Source of the DNA: a bacterium
GTDB lineage: Bacteria > Bacillota > Bacilli > Lactobacillales > Streptococcaceae
NCBI GenBank assembly: GCA_905221325.1
Contig: CAJNCS010000006.1
Coordinates: forward strand, 124,001 to 188,000
Direction: 5' to 3'
Length of the DNA: 64,000 nt
In this document: one piece after another, positions 53,417 to 63,997 of the stretch
Layout: each line of letters starts with the position of its first letter
Numbering within the stretch: position 1 is the stretch's first letter
Made by a program: the position numbers and the translations under genes
Notes under the pieces: generated by a model
The model's database searches: none
What the model was told of the DNA's origin: nothing
The model's input: the letters and a program-made list of their open reading frames with translations, nothing else

Positions 53417-53986
53417 ATGACAAGAGCAACATTACCAGAACGAATAGAGACCGAGCGTCTGGTCTTGCGAGTCCGAACAGTGGCTGATGCCGAGGATATC
53501 CATGCCTACGCTAGTCTCCCAGAGGTCGCTTATCCAGCAGCATTTCACCCCGTCAAGACCTTGGAAGATGAGATTTATTATCTGGAGCATATTCTGCCCG
53601 AGCGTAATAAAAAGAACAATCTCCCAGCGGGCTATGGAATTGTCGTTAAAGGAACCGATAAAGTCATTGGTTCTGTTGACTTCAATCACCGCCACGAAGA
53701 TGATGTGCTTGAGCTTGGCTATACCTTGCACCCAGACTATTGGAGACGTGGTTATGTGCCAGAAGCGGCGCGTGCCTTGATTGACCTAGGTTTTAAGGAT
53801 TTGGGGCTTCACAAGATTGAACTGACCTGCTTTGGCTATAACCTTCAAAGTCAACGAGTCGCAGAGAAACTTGGCTTTACCCTCGAAGCTCGCATCCGAG
53901 ACCGCAAGGATACCCAAGGAAACCGCTGTGACAGTCTGATATATGGCTTGTTGAGGAGTGAGTGGGAATTAGAAATTGGTAGTTGA
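53417..53986 (+). CDS. GNAT acetyltransferase (RimJ/RimL type)
   Basis: A 189-residue acetyl-CoA-dependent N-acetyltransferase: IETERLVLRVRTVADAEDIH at the N terminus, LGYTLHPDYWRRGYVPEAAR (CoA pyrophosphate loop), and KIELTCFGYNLQSQRVAEKLGF. ATG 53417 follows GAGGTAGAAGG. It is under the valine T-box with valS, although its substrate is unknown. Confidence 0.85.
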   Translation: MTRATLPERIETERLVLRVRTVADAEDIHAYASLPEVAYPAAFHPVKTLEDEIYYLEHILPERNKKNNLPAGYGIVVKGTDKVIGSVDFNHRHEDDVLELGYTLHPDYWRRGYVPEAARALIDLGFKDLGLHKIELTCFGYNLQSQRVAEKLGFTLEARIRDRKDTQGNRCDSLIYGLLRSEWELEIGS

Positions 53987-54048
53987 ACTGTTTGAGAATT
54001 TCGAACAGATGGGATGTATTGAAGAATTTTGAAAGAGAGGTGAGAAGA

Positions 54049-54858
54049 TTGGAAATAAGCCAGATTATTACTCTAATTAGTGGAGCAGGTATAGGAGCTG
54101 TACTAAGTGCACTTTTAACGTTCATAAATAGTAGCAAAAAGAATAAACTTGATTTTATAACTAAAGAACGTTCAGAGTGGAGAAAAGATATCCAAGCTAT
54201 TTTAGATGACTTGGGTAAAGTAGGTAAACGTTCAGAAGCTATTCAACGCTTAAAATCACGAATTAATCCATATGGAAAGAATTTAACTGCTGAAGACAAA
54301 GACTCTTTTTATTTGCATGACGGTCATATATGGAGGTTGATTAAAAAAATTGATATATCTAATACTGAACAGGTAGAAGAGTTAGCCGATTATGTTCGTT
54401 TGCTTTGGAAGTACGACTGGGAGAGGTCTAAGTATGAGATAAGATTTGACATTATTAATAGCTTTATATACTTTTTACTTGTTGTTGAACCTATATCCAA
54501 TTCTTTATTAATTCTGATTAAATTTGAAGAGCTGTGGGTTCAAGTTGAACTGTTCTGTATATCTATTTTAATGATATTAGGTACCTTCCACTTCAAAGAA
54601 TTCACTAAAAAAATTAAAGAATGGACAAGATATGAATTCGTATATTTTGGTTTGTTAACTTCGGCAATGAGTATTAGCTCAGGGTTTATGTTGTATTGGA
54701 TAATTCCTACTAGCATAAGCATATTGAAGCTTATTATTTTGAATCTTTTGGTGATGTCACCAATAGCAGGTGCAATTATAACTATTATTTTAAAAGGTAG
54801 TGGTGAAGAAGAAAAATATATTGGTACTTTAAAGAAAATTGGAAATAAGGAGAACTAA
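54049..54858 (+). CDS. Unknown membrane protein inserted between the GNAT gene and valS
   Basis: About 269 residues from TTG 54049, which has AGAGGTGAG correctly spaced; an upstream in-frame TTG at 53983 overlaps the GNAT gene. One N-terminal membrane helix ([23 protein letters not shown]), a basic soluble region (residues 25-125, [22 protein letters not shown]), then four to five C-terminal helices. A/T-rich codon use unlike valS. Not recognised; the layout resembles accessory membrane proteins of defence islands, but that is only an impression. Confidence 0.6.
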   Translation: MEISQIITLISGAGIGAVLSALLTFINSSKKNKLDFITKERSEWRKDIQAILDDLGKVGKRSEAIQRLKSRINPYGKNLTAEDKDSFYLHDGHIWRLIKKIDISNTEQVEELADYVRLLWKYDWERSKYEIRFDIINSFIYFLLVVEPISNSLLILIKFEELWVQVELFCISILMILGTFHFKEFTKKIKEWTRYEFVYFGLLTSAMSISSGFMLYWIIPTSISILKLIILNLLVMSPIAGAIITIILKGSGEEEKYIGTLKKIGNKEN

Positions 54859-54859
54859 A

Positions 54860-57505
54860 ATGAAAGAACTTTCACCTAAATACAATCCAGCCGAGGTTGA
54901 GGCTGGTCGTTACCAAAAATGGCTTGACGAAGATGTTTTCAAGCCTTCAGGCGATCAAAAGGCTAAGCCTTATTCGATCGTGATTCCACCACCAAACGTT
55001 ACAGGTAAACTTCACCTTGGCCACGCTTGGGACACAACCTTGCAGGATATCATCATCCGTCAAAAACGCATGCAAGGTTTCGATACGCTTTGGCTTCCTG
55101 GTATGGATCACGCGGGGATTGCCACTCAGGCTAAGGTTGAGGAGCGCTTGCGTGGTGAGGGCATTACGCGTTACGACTTGGGTCGCGAGAAATTCCTTGA
55201 GAAAGTCTGGGAATGGAAAGACGAATATGCCACTACCATCAAGGAACAATGGGGCAAGATGGGCCTCTCTGTAGATTACTCTCGCGAGCGTTTCACCCTT
55301 GACGAAGGCTTGTCAAAAGCTGTTCGCAAGGTCTTTGTGGAACTTTACAAGAAAGGCTGGATCTACCGTGGTGAGTTTATCATCAACTGGGACCCAGCAG
55401 CTCGCACAGCCCTTTCTGATATCGAGGTGATTCACAAGGATGTCGAAGGTGCCTTCTACCACATGAACTATATGTTGGAAGACGGTTCACGTGCCCTTGA
55501 AGTTGCGACAACTCGTCCTGAGACCATGTTTGGGGACGTTGCCGTTGCGGTCAATCCAGAAGACCCACGCTACAAGGACTTGATTGGTAAAAACGTCATC
55601 CTTCCAATTGCTAATAAACTCATCCCAATCGTTGGAGATGAGCACGCTGACCCTGAGTTTGGTACTGGTGTCGTGAAAATCACGCCTGCCCACGATCCAA
55701 ACGACTTCTTGGTTGGTCAACGCCATAACTTGCCACAAGTCAACGTTATGAATGACGACGGAACCATGAATGACTTGGCCTTTGAATTTGCAGGCATGGA
55801 CCGTTTTGAAGCACGTAAGGCAGTCGTTGCTAAGTTGGAAGAAATCGGTGCCCTTGTTAAAATCGAAAAACGTGTCCATAGTGTTGGTCACTCAGAGCGT
55901 ACTGGTGTCGTAGTTGACCCACGCTTGTCTACTCAGTGGTTCGTCAAGATGGACCAATTGGCTAAGAATGCCATTGCCAACCAAGACACAGACGACAAGG
56001 TAGAATTCTACCCACCTCGTTTCAACGATACCTTCCTCCAATGGATGGAAAATGTCCATGACTGGGTTATCTCTCGTCAGCTCTGGTGGGGTCACCAAAT
56101 CCCTGCTTGGTACAATGCTGAGGGTGAAATGTATGTCGGCGAAGAAGCTCCAGAAGGTGACGGATGGACTCAGGACGAAGACGTCTTGGATACGTGGTTC
56201 AGTTCAGCCCTTTGGCCATTCTCAACTATGGGCTGGCCTGATGTCGACTCAGAAGACTTCAAACGTTACTTCCCAACTTCAACCTTGGTAACAGGTTACG
56301 ACATCATCTTTTTCTGGGTGTCTCGTATGATCTTCCAATCCTTGGAATTCACTGGCCGTCAACCATTCCAAAACGTCCTTATCCACGGTCTCATCCGTGA
56401 TGAGCAAGGACGCAAGATGTCTAAATCTCTCGGTAACGGGATTGACCCGATGGATGTCATCGAGAAATACGGTGCCGATGCCCTTCGTTGGTTCCTTTCA
56501 AACGGTTCTGCACCAGGGCAAGACGTGCGCTTCTCTTATGAGAAAATGGATGCGTCTTGGAACTTCATTAACAAGATTTGGAACATCTCTCGCTACATTC
56601 TCATGAACAATGAAGGTTTGACTCTTGAGCAAGCAACTGCTAATGTCGAAAAAGTTGCAAACAAAGAAGCCGGAAACGTTACAGACCGCTGGATTCTCCA
56701 CAACCTCAATGAAACGATCGGAAAAGTTACTGAAAACTTTGACAAGTTTGAGTTTGGTGTCGCTGGACACATTCTCTACAACTTCATCTGGGACGAGTTT
56801 GCGGACTGGTACGTTGAGTTGACCAAGGAAGTCCTTTATAGCGACAACGAAGAAGAGAAAGTCATCACACGTTCTGTTCTCCTTTACACTTTGGACAAGA
56901 TCCTTCGTCTCCTCCACCCAATCATGCCATTCGTGACCGAGGAAATCTTTGGACAAATCTCAGAAGGCTCTATCGTTACAGCGGAATACCCAACTGTCAA
57001 CCCAGCCTTTGAAGACCTTGCTGCTCACACTGGTGTCGAAAGTCTCAAAGACTTGATCCGTGCTGTTCGTAATGCGCGTGCGGAAGTAAACGTAGCACCA
57101 AGCAAGCCTATCACAATTCTTGTCAAGACAAGCGATAGCGACTTGGAAGCCTTCTTTAACAGCAATGTCAACTACATCAAACGCTTCACAAATCCAGAAC
57201 ACTTGGAAATCGCTTCAAACATTCCTGCACCTGAACTCGCTATGTCAAGCGTCATCACAGGAGCAGAAATCTACCTGCCGCTGGCAGACCTCCTCAATGT
57301 CGAAGAAGAACTGGCTCGTCTTGACAAGGAACTAGCTAAATGGCAAAAAGAACTGGATATGGTCGGCAAGAAGCTCTCTAACGAACGCTTCGTAGCTAAC
57401 GCCAAACCAGAAGTCGTCCAAAAAGAACGCGACAAACAAGCCGACTACCAAGCCAAATACGACGCGACCGTAGCGCGTATTGATGAGATGAAGAAGTTGG
57501 TATAA
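54860..57505 (+). CDS. valS: Valyl-tRNA synthetase
   Basis: An 881-residue class I synthetase that charges tRNA-Val. HIGH-type motif in [20 protein letters not shown] in [10 protein letters not shown], an editing (CP1) domain between, and the C-terminal coiled-coil arm ([22 protein letters not shown]). ATG 54860 follows AAGGAGAAC. Regulated by the upstream T-box despite two intervening genes. Confidence 0.97.
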   Translation: MKELSPKYNPAEVEAGRYQKWLDEDVFKPSGDQKAKPYSIVIPPPNVTGKLHLGHAWDTTLQDIIIRQKRMQGFDTLWLPGMDHAGIATQAKVEERLRGEGITRYDLGREKFLEKVWEWKDEYATTIKEQWGKMGLSVDYSRERFTLDEGLSKAVRKVFVELYKKGWIYRGEFIINWDPAARTALSDIEVIHKDVEGAFYHMNYMLEDGSRALEVATTRPETMFGDVAVAVNPEDPRYKDLIGKNVILPIANKLIPIVGDEHADPEFGTGVVKITPAHDPNDFLVGQRHNLPQVNVMNDDGTMNDLAFEFAGMDRFEARKAVVAKLEEIGALVKIEKRVHSVGHSERTGVVVDPRLSTQWFVKMDQLAKNAIANQDTDDKVEFYPPRFNDTFLQWMENVHDWVISRQLWWGHQIPAWYNAEGEMYVGEEAPEGDGWTQDEDVLDTWFSSALWPFSTMGWPDVDSEDFKRYFPTSTLVTGYDIIFFWVSRMIFQSLEFTGRQPFQNVLIHGLIRDEQGRKMSKSLGNGIDPMDVIEKYGADALRWFLSNGSAPGQDVRFSYEKMDASWNFINKIWNISRYILMNNEGLTLEQATANVEKVANKEAGNVTDRWILHNLNETIGKVTENFDKFEFGVAGHILYNFIWDEFADWYVELTKEVLYSDNEEEKVITRSVLLYTLDKILRLLHPIMPFVTEEIFGQISEGSIVTAEYPTVNPAFEDLAAHTGVESLKDLIRAVRNARAEVNVAPSKPITILVKTSDSDLEAFFNSNVNYIKRFTNPEHLEIASNIPAPELAMSSVITGAEIYLPLADLLNVEEELARLDKELAKWQKELDMVGKKLSNERFVANAKPEVVQKERDKQADYQAKYDATVARIDEMKKLV

Positions 57506-57510
57506 GTTGA

Positions 57511-58512
57511 ATGAATTACTTTAATAAGTTTACAGACTTTTTAAAAAACTATTTTGAACATTGTAAAAATCAAGGATGGAAGAAATTTTTTGCTTTCTTC
57601 CTCCTGCGTTTTGCAGTTTATTTAGTGCCAGTTTTGTTAGCTTTTCCTAAAATTAGTGATATAGTTAATCAGCATTGGTGTTATATTGTTTTATTCTGTA
57701 TTTTCAATTTAATTTTATTTGTTCTGATGGAGTATGTGTCCACAAAGAAAATCTTTGATGAAGAAGAAAAAATTATTGAAAAATATAAACAGGATATTGA
57801 GGATATTGAAAACATACATAGTGTTGATTTGAAGAAAGCAGAGGATGACATTATTTCTCTGAACGATGAGGTTGAAGAAAAACAAGATCAGATAAATGAT
57901 CTTGAATCGAGTCTTCAATATTACATAAAACAACATGATAAGCTTACAGAGACAATAGGAATGTATTCTGGTATAATAGACTCTAATATTCAAAAATTTA
58001 TCTTTCAACTTTTTAAAAGTTTGAAGTTAGGACATCATGACAGAATTTCATTATATAGACGTGACGAGATTAAGTCTGATTTTGTCATTTTAACTCGATA
58101 CAGTAAAAATGAAGAATATAAAAAGCAAGCTCGAAAAACTTATCCTCATGATGAGGGGTTTATTTCTAAATGTTGGGGAAGTGAACCGATTTTTTATATT
58201 GATATGATGGATGAATTTCCCAATGTAGAAGACGAGGATGAATTCAATACTTATTTCGAAAAATACTATTCAAATCAAGGGATAAAATTTAGTCCGGATG
58301 TTTTAAGAAATATTTCGATGAAAAGTCGTTCTTTTTACGTAAGGAATATTTATGATGAATCTCAAGAGAGGACATTTGGTGTTTTAGTAATTGAGTCAAT
58401 TGATCCCAAAATAGGAAACTTTTCATCAGAAGAGGAAATCACTAAGCGTTTAGATGATGATCCGTTGATTATGCCGTATCTCTATTATCTGATGAATAAT
58501 AATTTGAATTAG
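57511..58512 (+). CDS. Two-helix membrane, coiled-coil and GAF-like sensor protein (candidate toxin/effector)
   Basis: 333 residues: basic N terminus, two membrane helices (about 27-45 and 57-73), a long acidic coiled coil (about 80-150, DEEEKIIEKYKQDIEDIENI), and a C-terminal domain (about 155-330) with GAF-like features (ISLYRRDEIKSDFVILTRYS ... ERTFGVLVIES). It begins 5 bases after valS and ends 10 bases before a Panacea-type gene, forming a two-gene unit. A/T-rich. Pairing with a Panacea antitoxin suggests a membrane-acting toxin or a defence sensor. No exact family recognised. Confidence 0.7.
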   Translation: MNYFNKFTDFLKNYFEHCKNQGWKKFFAFFLLRFAVYLVPVLLAFPKISDIVNQHWCYIVLFCIFNLILFVLMEYVSTKKIFDEEEKIIEKYKQDIEDIENIHSVDLKKAEDDIISLNDEVEEKQDQINDLESSLQYYIKQHDKLTETIGMYSGIIDSNIQKFIFQLFKSLKLGHHDRISLYRRDEIKSDFVILTRYSKNEEYKKQARKTYPHDEGFISKCWGSEPIFYIDMMDEFPNVEDEDEFNTYFEKYYSNQGIKFSPDVLRNISMKSRSFYVRNIYDESQERTFGVLVIESIDPKIGNFSSEEEITKRLDDDPLIMPYLYYLMNNNLN

Positions 58513-58522
58513 GAGGTGTCAT

Positions 58523-58993
58523 ATGAATAAAATCATTGATAACGTAGTGAGATATTTGGTTAGATACTATCCTGAGTCTTCGGAATTAAATAAAACCAAA
58601 CTTACTAAGTTAGTGTACTTGGTTGATTGGAAATCTGCTCAAAAGTACCGTAAGCAAGTAACTAATATAAATTGGAAATTTGATCACTATGGGCCGTATG
58701 TTTCGGATGTTATTGAAACTGTTAAAGCAGATAAAGATCTTTCGATCAATGAGACATACTCTGCATTTGGTACAGCTAAATATATAATAAATTCTAATAT
58801 TAATAAAGAGCTATTAGATTATAGTTCGTTAACTCCACTACAAATATCAATTATTGATGAGGTGATATTGGAGACAAAATCATTGTACTGGAACGATTTC
58901 ATAGATCACGTTTATTCAACATATCCTATTGTTCACTCTGAAAGATATTCTGATTTAAATTTAGTAAGTTTAGCAGAGGAAGAAAGCAGGTAA
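58523..58993 (+). CDS. Panacea/SocA-like (DUF4065-type) protein, candidate antitoxin
   Basis: 156 residues with the Panacea pattern LNKTKLTKLVYLVDWKSAQKY, HYGPYVSDV and TPLQISIIDEVI. Panacea domains are promiscuous antitoxin modules paired with diverse toxins, including membrane proteins. AGGAGGTGTCAT precedes the ATG. It directly follows the membrane/GAF-like gene. Confidence 0.78.
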   Translation: MNKIIDNVVRYLVRYYPESSELNKTKLTKLVYLVDWKSAQKYRKQVTNINWKFDHYGPYVSDVIETVKADKDLSINETYSAFGTAKYIINSNINKELLDYSSLTPLQISIIDEVILETKSLYWNDFIDHVYSTYPIVHSERYSDLNLVSLAEEESR

Positions 58994-58994
58994 C

Positions 58995-59137
58995 TACATG
59001 ACAAATTCTGTAAGTTCGAACCGCTCTTAGAAGTACGATATTGTATCTTAATTTTCATATGTAACTGCAACGAATTCATCTGGATTGATACCGAAAACCC
59101 ACCTAGCGATGCTATCGGCTGGGTAGTAAAGAAATAA
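58995..59137 (+). pseudogene. Open frame remnant after the Panacea gene
   Basis: The Panacea frame stays open after its stop for 46 codons, reading KFEPLLEVRYCILIF and WIDTENPPSDAIGWVVKK before TAA at 59135. It has no good start. It looks like the 3' relic of another accessory gene. Confidence 0.35.
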
Positions 59138-59167
59138 AAAGTCCTGTCACTTTCTCCCATTTAACCT

Positions 59168-59196
59168 TTGACTATTCCGTAAAATTATCGTAAAAT
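59168..59196 (+). promoter_or_regulatory. rpoE promoter
   Basis: TTGACT at 59168-59173, 17-base spacer, TAAAAT at 59191-59196. Confidence 0.65.
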
Positions 59197-59268
59197 AAAG
59201 AGTAAATGATAAAATGAGGTCAGAGTCTGTTCGCTCTGGCGATAGTAGTATAAATGAGGAGAAACGCT

Positions 59269-59859
59269 TTGGAATTAGAAGTATTTGCTGGGCAAGAAAA
59301 AAGTGAACTATCTATGATTGAGGTAGCGCGTGCTATCTTGGAACTTCGTGGTCGCGATCATGAGATGCATTTTAGCGATCTTGTAAATGAAATTCAAAAC
59401 TACCTTGGAACATCAAACAGCGATATCCGCGAAGCTTTGCCTTTGTTCTACACAGAGTTGAACTTTGACGGTAGCTTCATCTCACTTGGAGACAACAAAT
59501 GGGGGCTTCGTTCATGGTATGGTGTGGACGAAATTGACGAAGAAATCATCGCTCTTGAAGAAAGTGACGACGATGAAGTAGCACCAAAAGCTAAGAAAAA
59601 ACGCGTCAATGCCTTTATGGATGGCGATTCAGATGCCATTGACTACAATGCGGATGATCCAGAAGATGAAGATGCATACGAAGCTGATCCAGCTCTTTCA
59701 TATGATGATGAAAATCCAGATGATGAGAAAAATGAAGTGGAAGCTTACGATGCAGAAATCAACGAAATCGCTCCTGATGACTTGGGTGAAGATGTAGAAC
59801 TCAACGAAGAAGACGACGAGTTTTCAGATGATGACGCTGAAACGAGTGAAGAAGAGTAA
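59269..59859 (+). CDS. rpoE: DNA-directed RNA polymerase delta subunit
   Basis: A 196-residue Gram-positive polymerase subunit that speeds recycling. The N-terminal HARE-type domain ([24 protein letters not shown]) is followed from about residue 100 by an intrinsically disordered, highly acidic tail. The start is TTG 59269 with GAGGAGA six bases away; the ATG at 59254 overlaps that site. Confidence 0.95.
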   Translation: MELEVFAGQEKSELSMIEVARAILELRGRDHEMHFSDLVNEIQNYLGTSNSDIREALPLFYTELNFDGSFISLGDNKWGLRSWYGVDEIDEEIIALEESDDDEVAPKAKKKRVNAFMDGDSDAIDYNADDPEDEDAYEADPALSYDDENPDDEKNEVEAYDAEINEIAPDDLGEDVELNEEDDEFSDDDAETSEEE

Positions 59860-59870
59860 AAGACTTCACA

Positions 59871-59896
59871 GAGGAGATCGTAAGATCTCCTTTTTC
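59871..59896 (+). terminator. rpoE terminator
   Basis: GGAGATC / GATCTCC with a short loop and T5. Confidence 0.85.
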
Positions 59897-59985
59897 GTTC
59901 CTTGAACAAGTCATCTGTTTGGATGTGGATCTTTAGTTGGTTTTCTGAAAGTAATCTTCTTATTTTCAGGTTTTACCGATTCGGG

Positions 59986-60014
59986 TTGACAAATGTTCTG
60001 CTTTAAGGTATTAT
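59986..60014 (+). promoter_or_regulatory. pyrG promoter
   Basis: TTGACA at 59986-59991, 17-base spacer, TATTAT at 60009-60014. The predicted start lies at GGGC (60022-60025). Confidence 0.85.
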
Positions 60015-60021
60015 ATTGTTC

Positions 60022-60078
60022 GGGCACCTCTTTTAGAGGTCGGGGCTCCCTAGTTACTAGGGAGCTATTTTTGTTTTT
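60022..60078 (+). promoter_or_regulatory. pyrG attenuator with GGGC transcript start
   Basis: The message should begin GGGCACC. An intrinsic terminator GCTCCCTAG / CTAGGGAGC at 60045-60065 followed by TATTTTTG lies before pyrG. In B. subtilis and Lactococcus, low CTP causes reiterative G addition at such GGGC starts, and the poly-G pairs with the CUCCCU arm to prevent termination. The same parts are present here. Confidence 0.8.
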
Positions 60079-60165
60079 TCAGGAAGTTTTTCTTGAAATG
60101 TCGTTATTCATAAGGGTCTTGTTTTCTATCTCCCCTCGTAGTTAACAAGGCCTTGAGCATTTTAG

Positions 60166-61785
<1,620 letters not shown>

Positions 61786-61794
61786 TTATCTTCT

Positions 61795-61825
61795 AATCTC
61801 TGAGAGCAATTTCAGAGATTTTTTA
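61795..61825 (+). terminator. pyrG terminator
   Basis: AATCTCTGA / TCAGAGATT followed by TTTTT. Confidence 0.85.
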
Positions 61826-61911
61826 ATTCATTCAGGAACTCAGGCGCTTGGCAATAAGAATTAGACTCACTGAGGGAAGAGATTTTCCTTGTTCGTATAC
61901 GGCTTCCCTAT

Positions 61912-61940
61912 TTGTCCTAGAGCCCTTTTTGTGTTACAAT
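61912..61940 (+). promoter_or_regulatory. Promoter of the DUF4651 operon
   Basis: TTGTCC at 61912-61917, 17-base spacer, TACAAT at 61935-61940 with TGT in front. The predicted transcript start coincides with the ATG at 61948. Confidence 0.68.
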
Positions 61941-61947
61941 GAATGGT

Positions 61948-62238
61948 ATGAAAGCTAAGAAATTATGGATGACTGGCTTGACTGTGGCTGGTCTAAGTGC
62001 CCTCGCTTTGGGTGCCAAAAAAGCAGCAGATAACCACAAACTGATGAAGACGCAAGAAGAGTTGACCGCTATCGTGAGCGAACTTTTCTCAGATATGGGT
62101 GAGATTGCGACTCTCTATGTTCAAGTCTACGAAAGTAGCCTAGAGCGACTCGTCGGAGGCGTCATTTTCGAGGATGGCCGTCACTATACCTTTGTCTATG
62201 AAAATGAAGACCTGGTCTATGAGGAAGAAGCCTTATGA
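61948..62238 (+). CDS. DUF4651 domain protein, probably leaderless
   Basis: 96 residues: hydrophobic N-terminal anchor (MTGLTVAGLSALALGAKKAA) followed by a small acidic alpha/beta domain (LVGGVIFEDGRHYTFVYENEDLVY), a DUF4651-type layout. No ribosome site is present and the -10 box ends 7 bases before the ATG, so the message is probably leaderless. It overlaps the thioredoxin gene by 4 bases. Confidence 0.75.
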   Translation: MKAKKLWMTGLTVAGLSALALGAKKAADNHKLMKTQEELTAIVSELFSDMGEIATLYVQVYESSLERLVGGVIFEDGRHYTFVYENEDLVYEEEAL

Positions 62239-62552
62239 TTATTCCCAGTAGTATAGAAGAGCTAGCAGGTTTTGTCGAGCAAGATGGCAAGAAGGTCTTT
62301 CTTTTTGTGGCGGATTGGTGCGGTGATTGTCGTTATATCTATCCTGCCTTGCCAGAGATTGAGGAGACAAATCCAGAGTTCACCTTTATTCGAGTGGACC
62401 GAGATCAGTATCTGGATCTGGCCAAAATCTGGGATGTTTACGGGATTCCTAGCCTTGTTGTTCTAGAAAAGGACAAGGAAATCGGTCGTTTTGTCAATCG
62501 CGACCGTAAAAGCAAGGAACAAATTAACGACTTTTTAGCAGGACTGAAATAG
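62235..62552 (+). CDS. Cytoplasmic thioredoxin-family protein
   Basis: 105 residues with thioredoxin fold and active site CGDC in FLFVADWCGDCRYIYPAL, and the cis-proline in YGIPSLVVL. No signal peptide. Overlaps the preceding gene by 4 bases and precedes ytpR by 15 bases, the usual streptococcal order. Partner proteins unknown. Confidence 0.88.
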   Translation: MIIPSSIEELAGFVEQDGKKVFLFVADWCGDCRYIYPALPEIEETNPEFTFIRVDRDQYLDLAKIWDVYGIPSLVVLEKDKEIGRFVNRDRKSKEQINDFLAGLK

Positions 62553-62567
62553 GAGAAAAGGGAAACA

Positions 62568-63194
62568 ATGATTTTTACATATAACAAAGAGCATGTCGGC
62601 GATGTCCTTATGGTCATCGTGAAAAATAGCGGAGATGCCAAACTGGACGTGGAGCGCAAAGGCAAAGTAGCCCGTGTTTTCCTCAAAGAAAATGGAGAAA
62701 CAGTGGCTTGGAATATTTTCGAAGTTTCAAGTTTGTTTGAAATTGCAGAGCGTGGTCAAGTCTTTTTGACAGATGAACAAGTAGAACGTTTGAACCAAGA
62801 ATTGCGAGCGGAAGGCTTTGCAGAAGAAATTGTCAATGACAAAGAACCTAAGTTTGTTGTCGGTGAGATTATCGAGATGGTAGCTCATCCAGATAGTGAC
62901 CACCTCAACATCTGCCAAGTTGCAGTCGCAAGTGACAAGACAGTGCAAATCGTGGCAGGAGCACCTAATGCGCGTGTTGGGTTGAAAACCATTGTAGCTC
63001 TTTCTGGAGCGATGATGCCAAAAGGCAATCTCATTTTTCCAGGCGAGCTTCGTGGTGAAAAGAGTTTTGGCATGATGTGTAGCCCTCGTGAATTGCATTT
63101 GCTAAATGCTCCGCAAAAACGTGGGATTATTGAATTATCAGAAGACCAAGTTGTTGGAACTCCATTTGACCCAGCTAAACACTGGACTGCCTAG
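62568..63194 (+). CDS. ytpR: YtpR-family tRNA-binding protein
   Basis: 208 residues: an N-terminal DUF4479-type domain (FTYNKEHVGDVLMVIVKN) and a C-terminal EMAP/PheT-type OB-fold tRNA-binding domain (about 95-200, VVGEIIEMVAHPDSDHLNICQV, ELRGEKSFGMMCS). Related to the extra N-terminal domain of PheT but encoded alone. GGAGAAAAGG precedes the ATG. Confidence 0.9.
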   Translation: MIFTYNKEHVGDVLMVIVKNSGDAKLDVERKGKVARVFLKENGETVAWNIFEVSSLFEIAERGQVFLTDEQVERLNQELRAEGFAEEIVNDKEPKFVVGEIIEMVAHPDSDHLNICQVAVASDKTVQIVAGAPNARVGLKTIVALSGAMMPKGNLIFPGELRGEKSFGMMCSPRELHLLNAPQKRGIIELSEDQVVGTPFDPAKHWTA

Positions 63195-63235
63195 GAAATT
63201 GTCAGTATCTGATACACCAGATAGAGGGGGATAAG

Positions 63236-63997
63236 ATGGCGAAAAATGTAGTGATTACAGGAGCGACCTCAGGAATCGGTGAAGCGATTGCGCGTGCTTA
63301 TCTGGAGCAGGGGGTGAATGTCGTCCTAACTGGGCGACGGACAGACAGACTAGAAGCCCTCAAGTCGGAATTTGCAGAAACTTTTCCAAATCAAACAGTT
63401 TGGATCTTTCCACTGGATGTCACGGATATGACCATGGTCAAGACTGTCTGCTCCGATATTTTGGAAACGATAGGTAAGATTGATATCTTGGTCAATAACG
63501 CCGGACTGGCTCTTGGCTTGGCTCCCTATCAAGACTATGAAGAATTGGATATGCTGACCATGTTGGATACCAATGTCAAGGGTTTGATGGCAGTTACTCG
63601 CTGTTTCTTGCCTTCTATGGTAGCAGCCAATCAAGGTCATATTATCAATATGGGATCGACCGCAGGAATCTATGCCTATGCTGGGGCAGCTGTTTACTCA
63701 GCCACCAAGGCTGCAGTCAAGACTTTTTCAGATGGACTGCGAATTGATACCATTGCGACAGATATCAAGGTGACCACCATTCAGCCTGGAATTGTTGAAA
63801 CAGATTTTTCTGCGGTACGTTTTCATGGTGACAAAGAGCGTGCTGCGACCGTCTATCAGGGAATTGAAGCCTTGCAAGCTCAGGATATCGCAGACACTGT
63901 TGTCTATGTGACCAGTCAACCCCGTCGGGTGCAGATTACAGATATGACTATTATGGCCAATCAACAGGCGACAGGTTTCATGGTTCATAAAAAATAA
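63236..63997 (+). CDS. Short-chain dehydrogenase/reductase
   Basis: A 253-residue NAD(P)-dependent oxidoreductase. Cofactor motif VITGATSGIGEAIA, NNAG in ILVNNAGLAL, catalytic Ser in INMGSTAGIYA, and YxxxK in YSATKAAVKTF. YdfG-like by overall pattern; the substrate may be a hydroxy acid such as serine or 3-hydroxypropionate. AAGATGG start with GGGGG upstream. The stop lies three bases before the end of the window. Confidence 0.9.
   Translation: MAKNVVITGATSGIGEAIARAYLEQGVNVVLTGRRTDRLEALKSEFAETFPNQTVWIFPLDVTDMTMVKTVCSDILETIGKIDILVNNAGLALGLAPYQDYEELDMLTMLDTNVKGLMAVTRCFLPSMVAANQGHIINMGSTAGIYAYAGAAVYSATKAAVKTFSDGLRIDTIATDIKVTTIQPGIVETDFSAVRFHGDKERAATVYQGIEALQAQDIADTVVYVTSQPRRVQITDMTIMANQQATGFMVHKK

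Noticed and set aside
58933..59160. 75-residue minus-strand open frame after the Panacea gene
   Set aside because: No ribosome site or recognisable pattern; the plus-strand relic frame explains the composition better.
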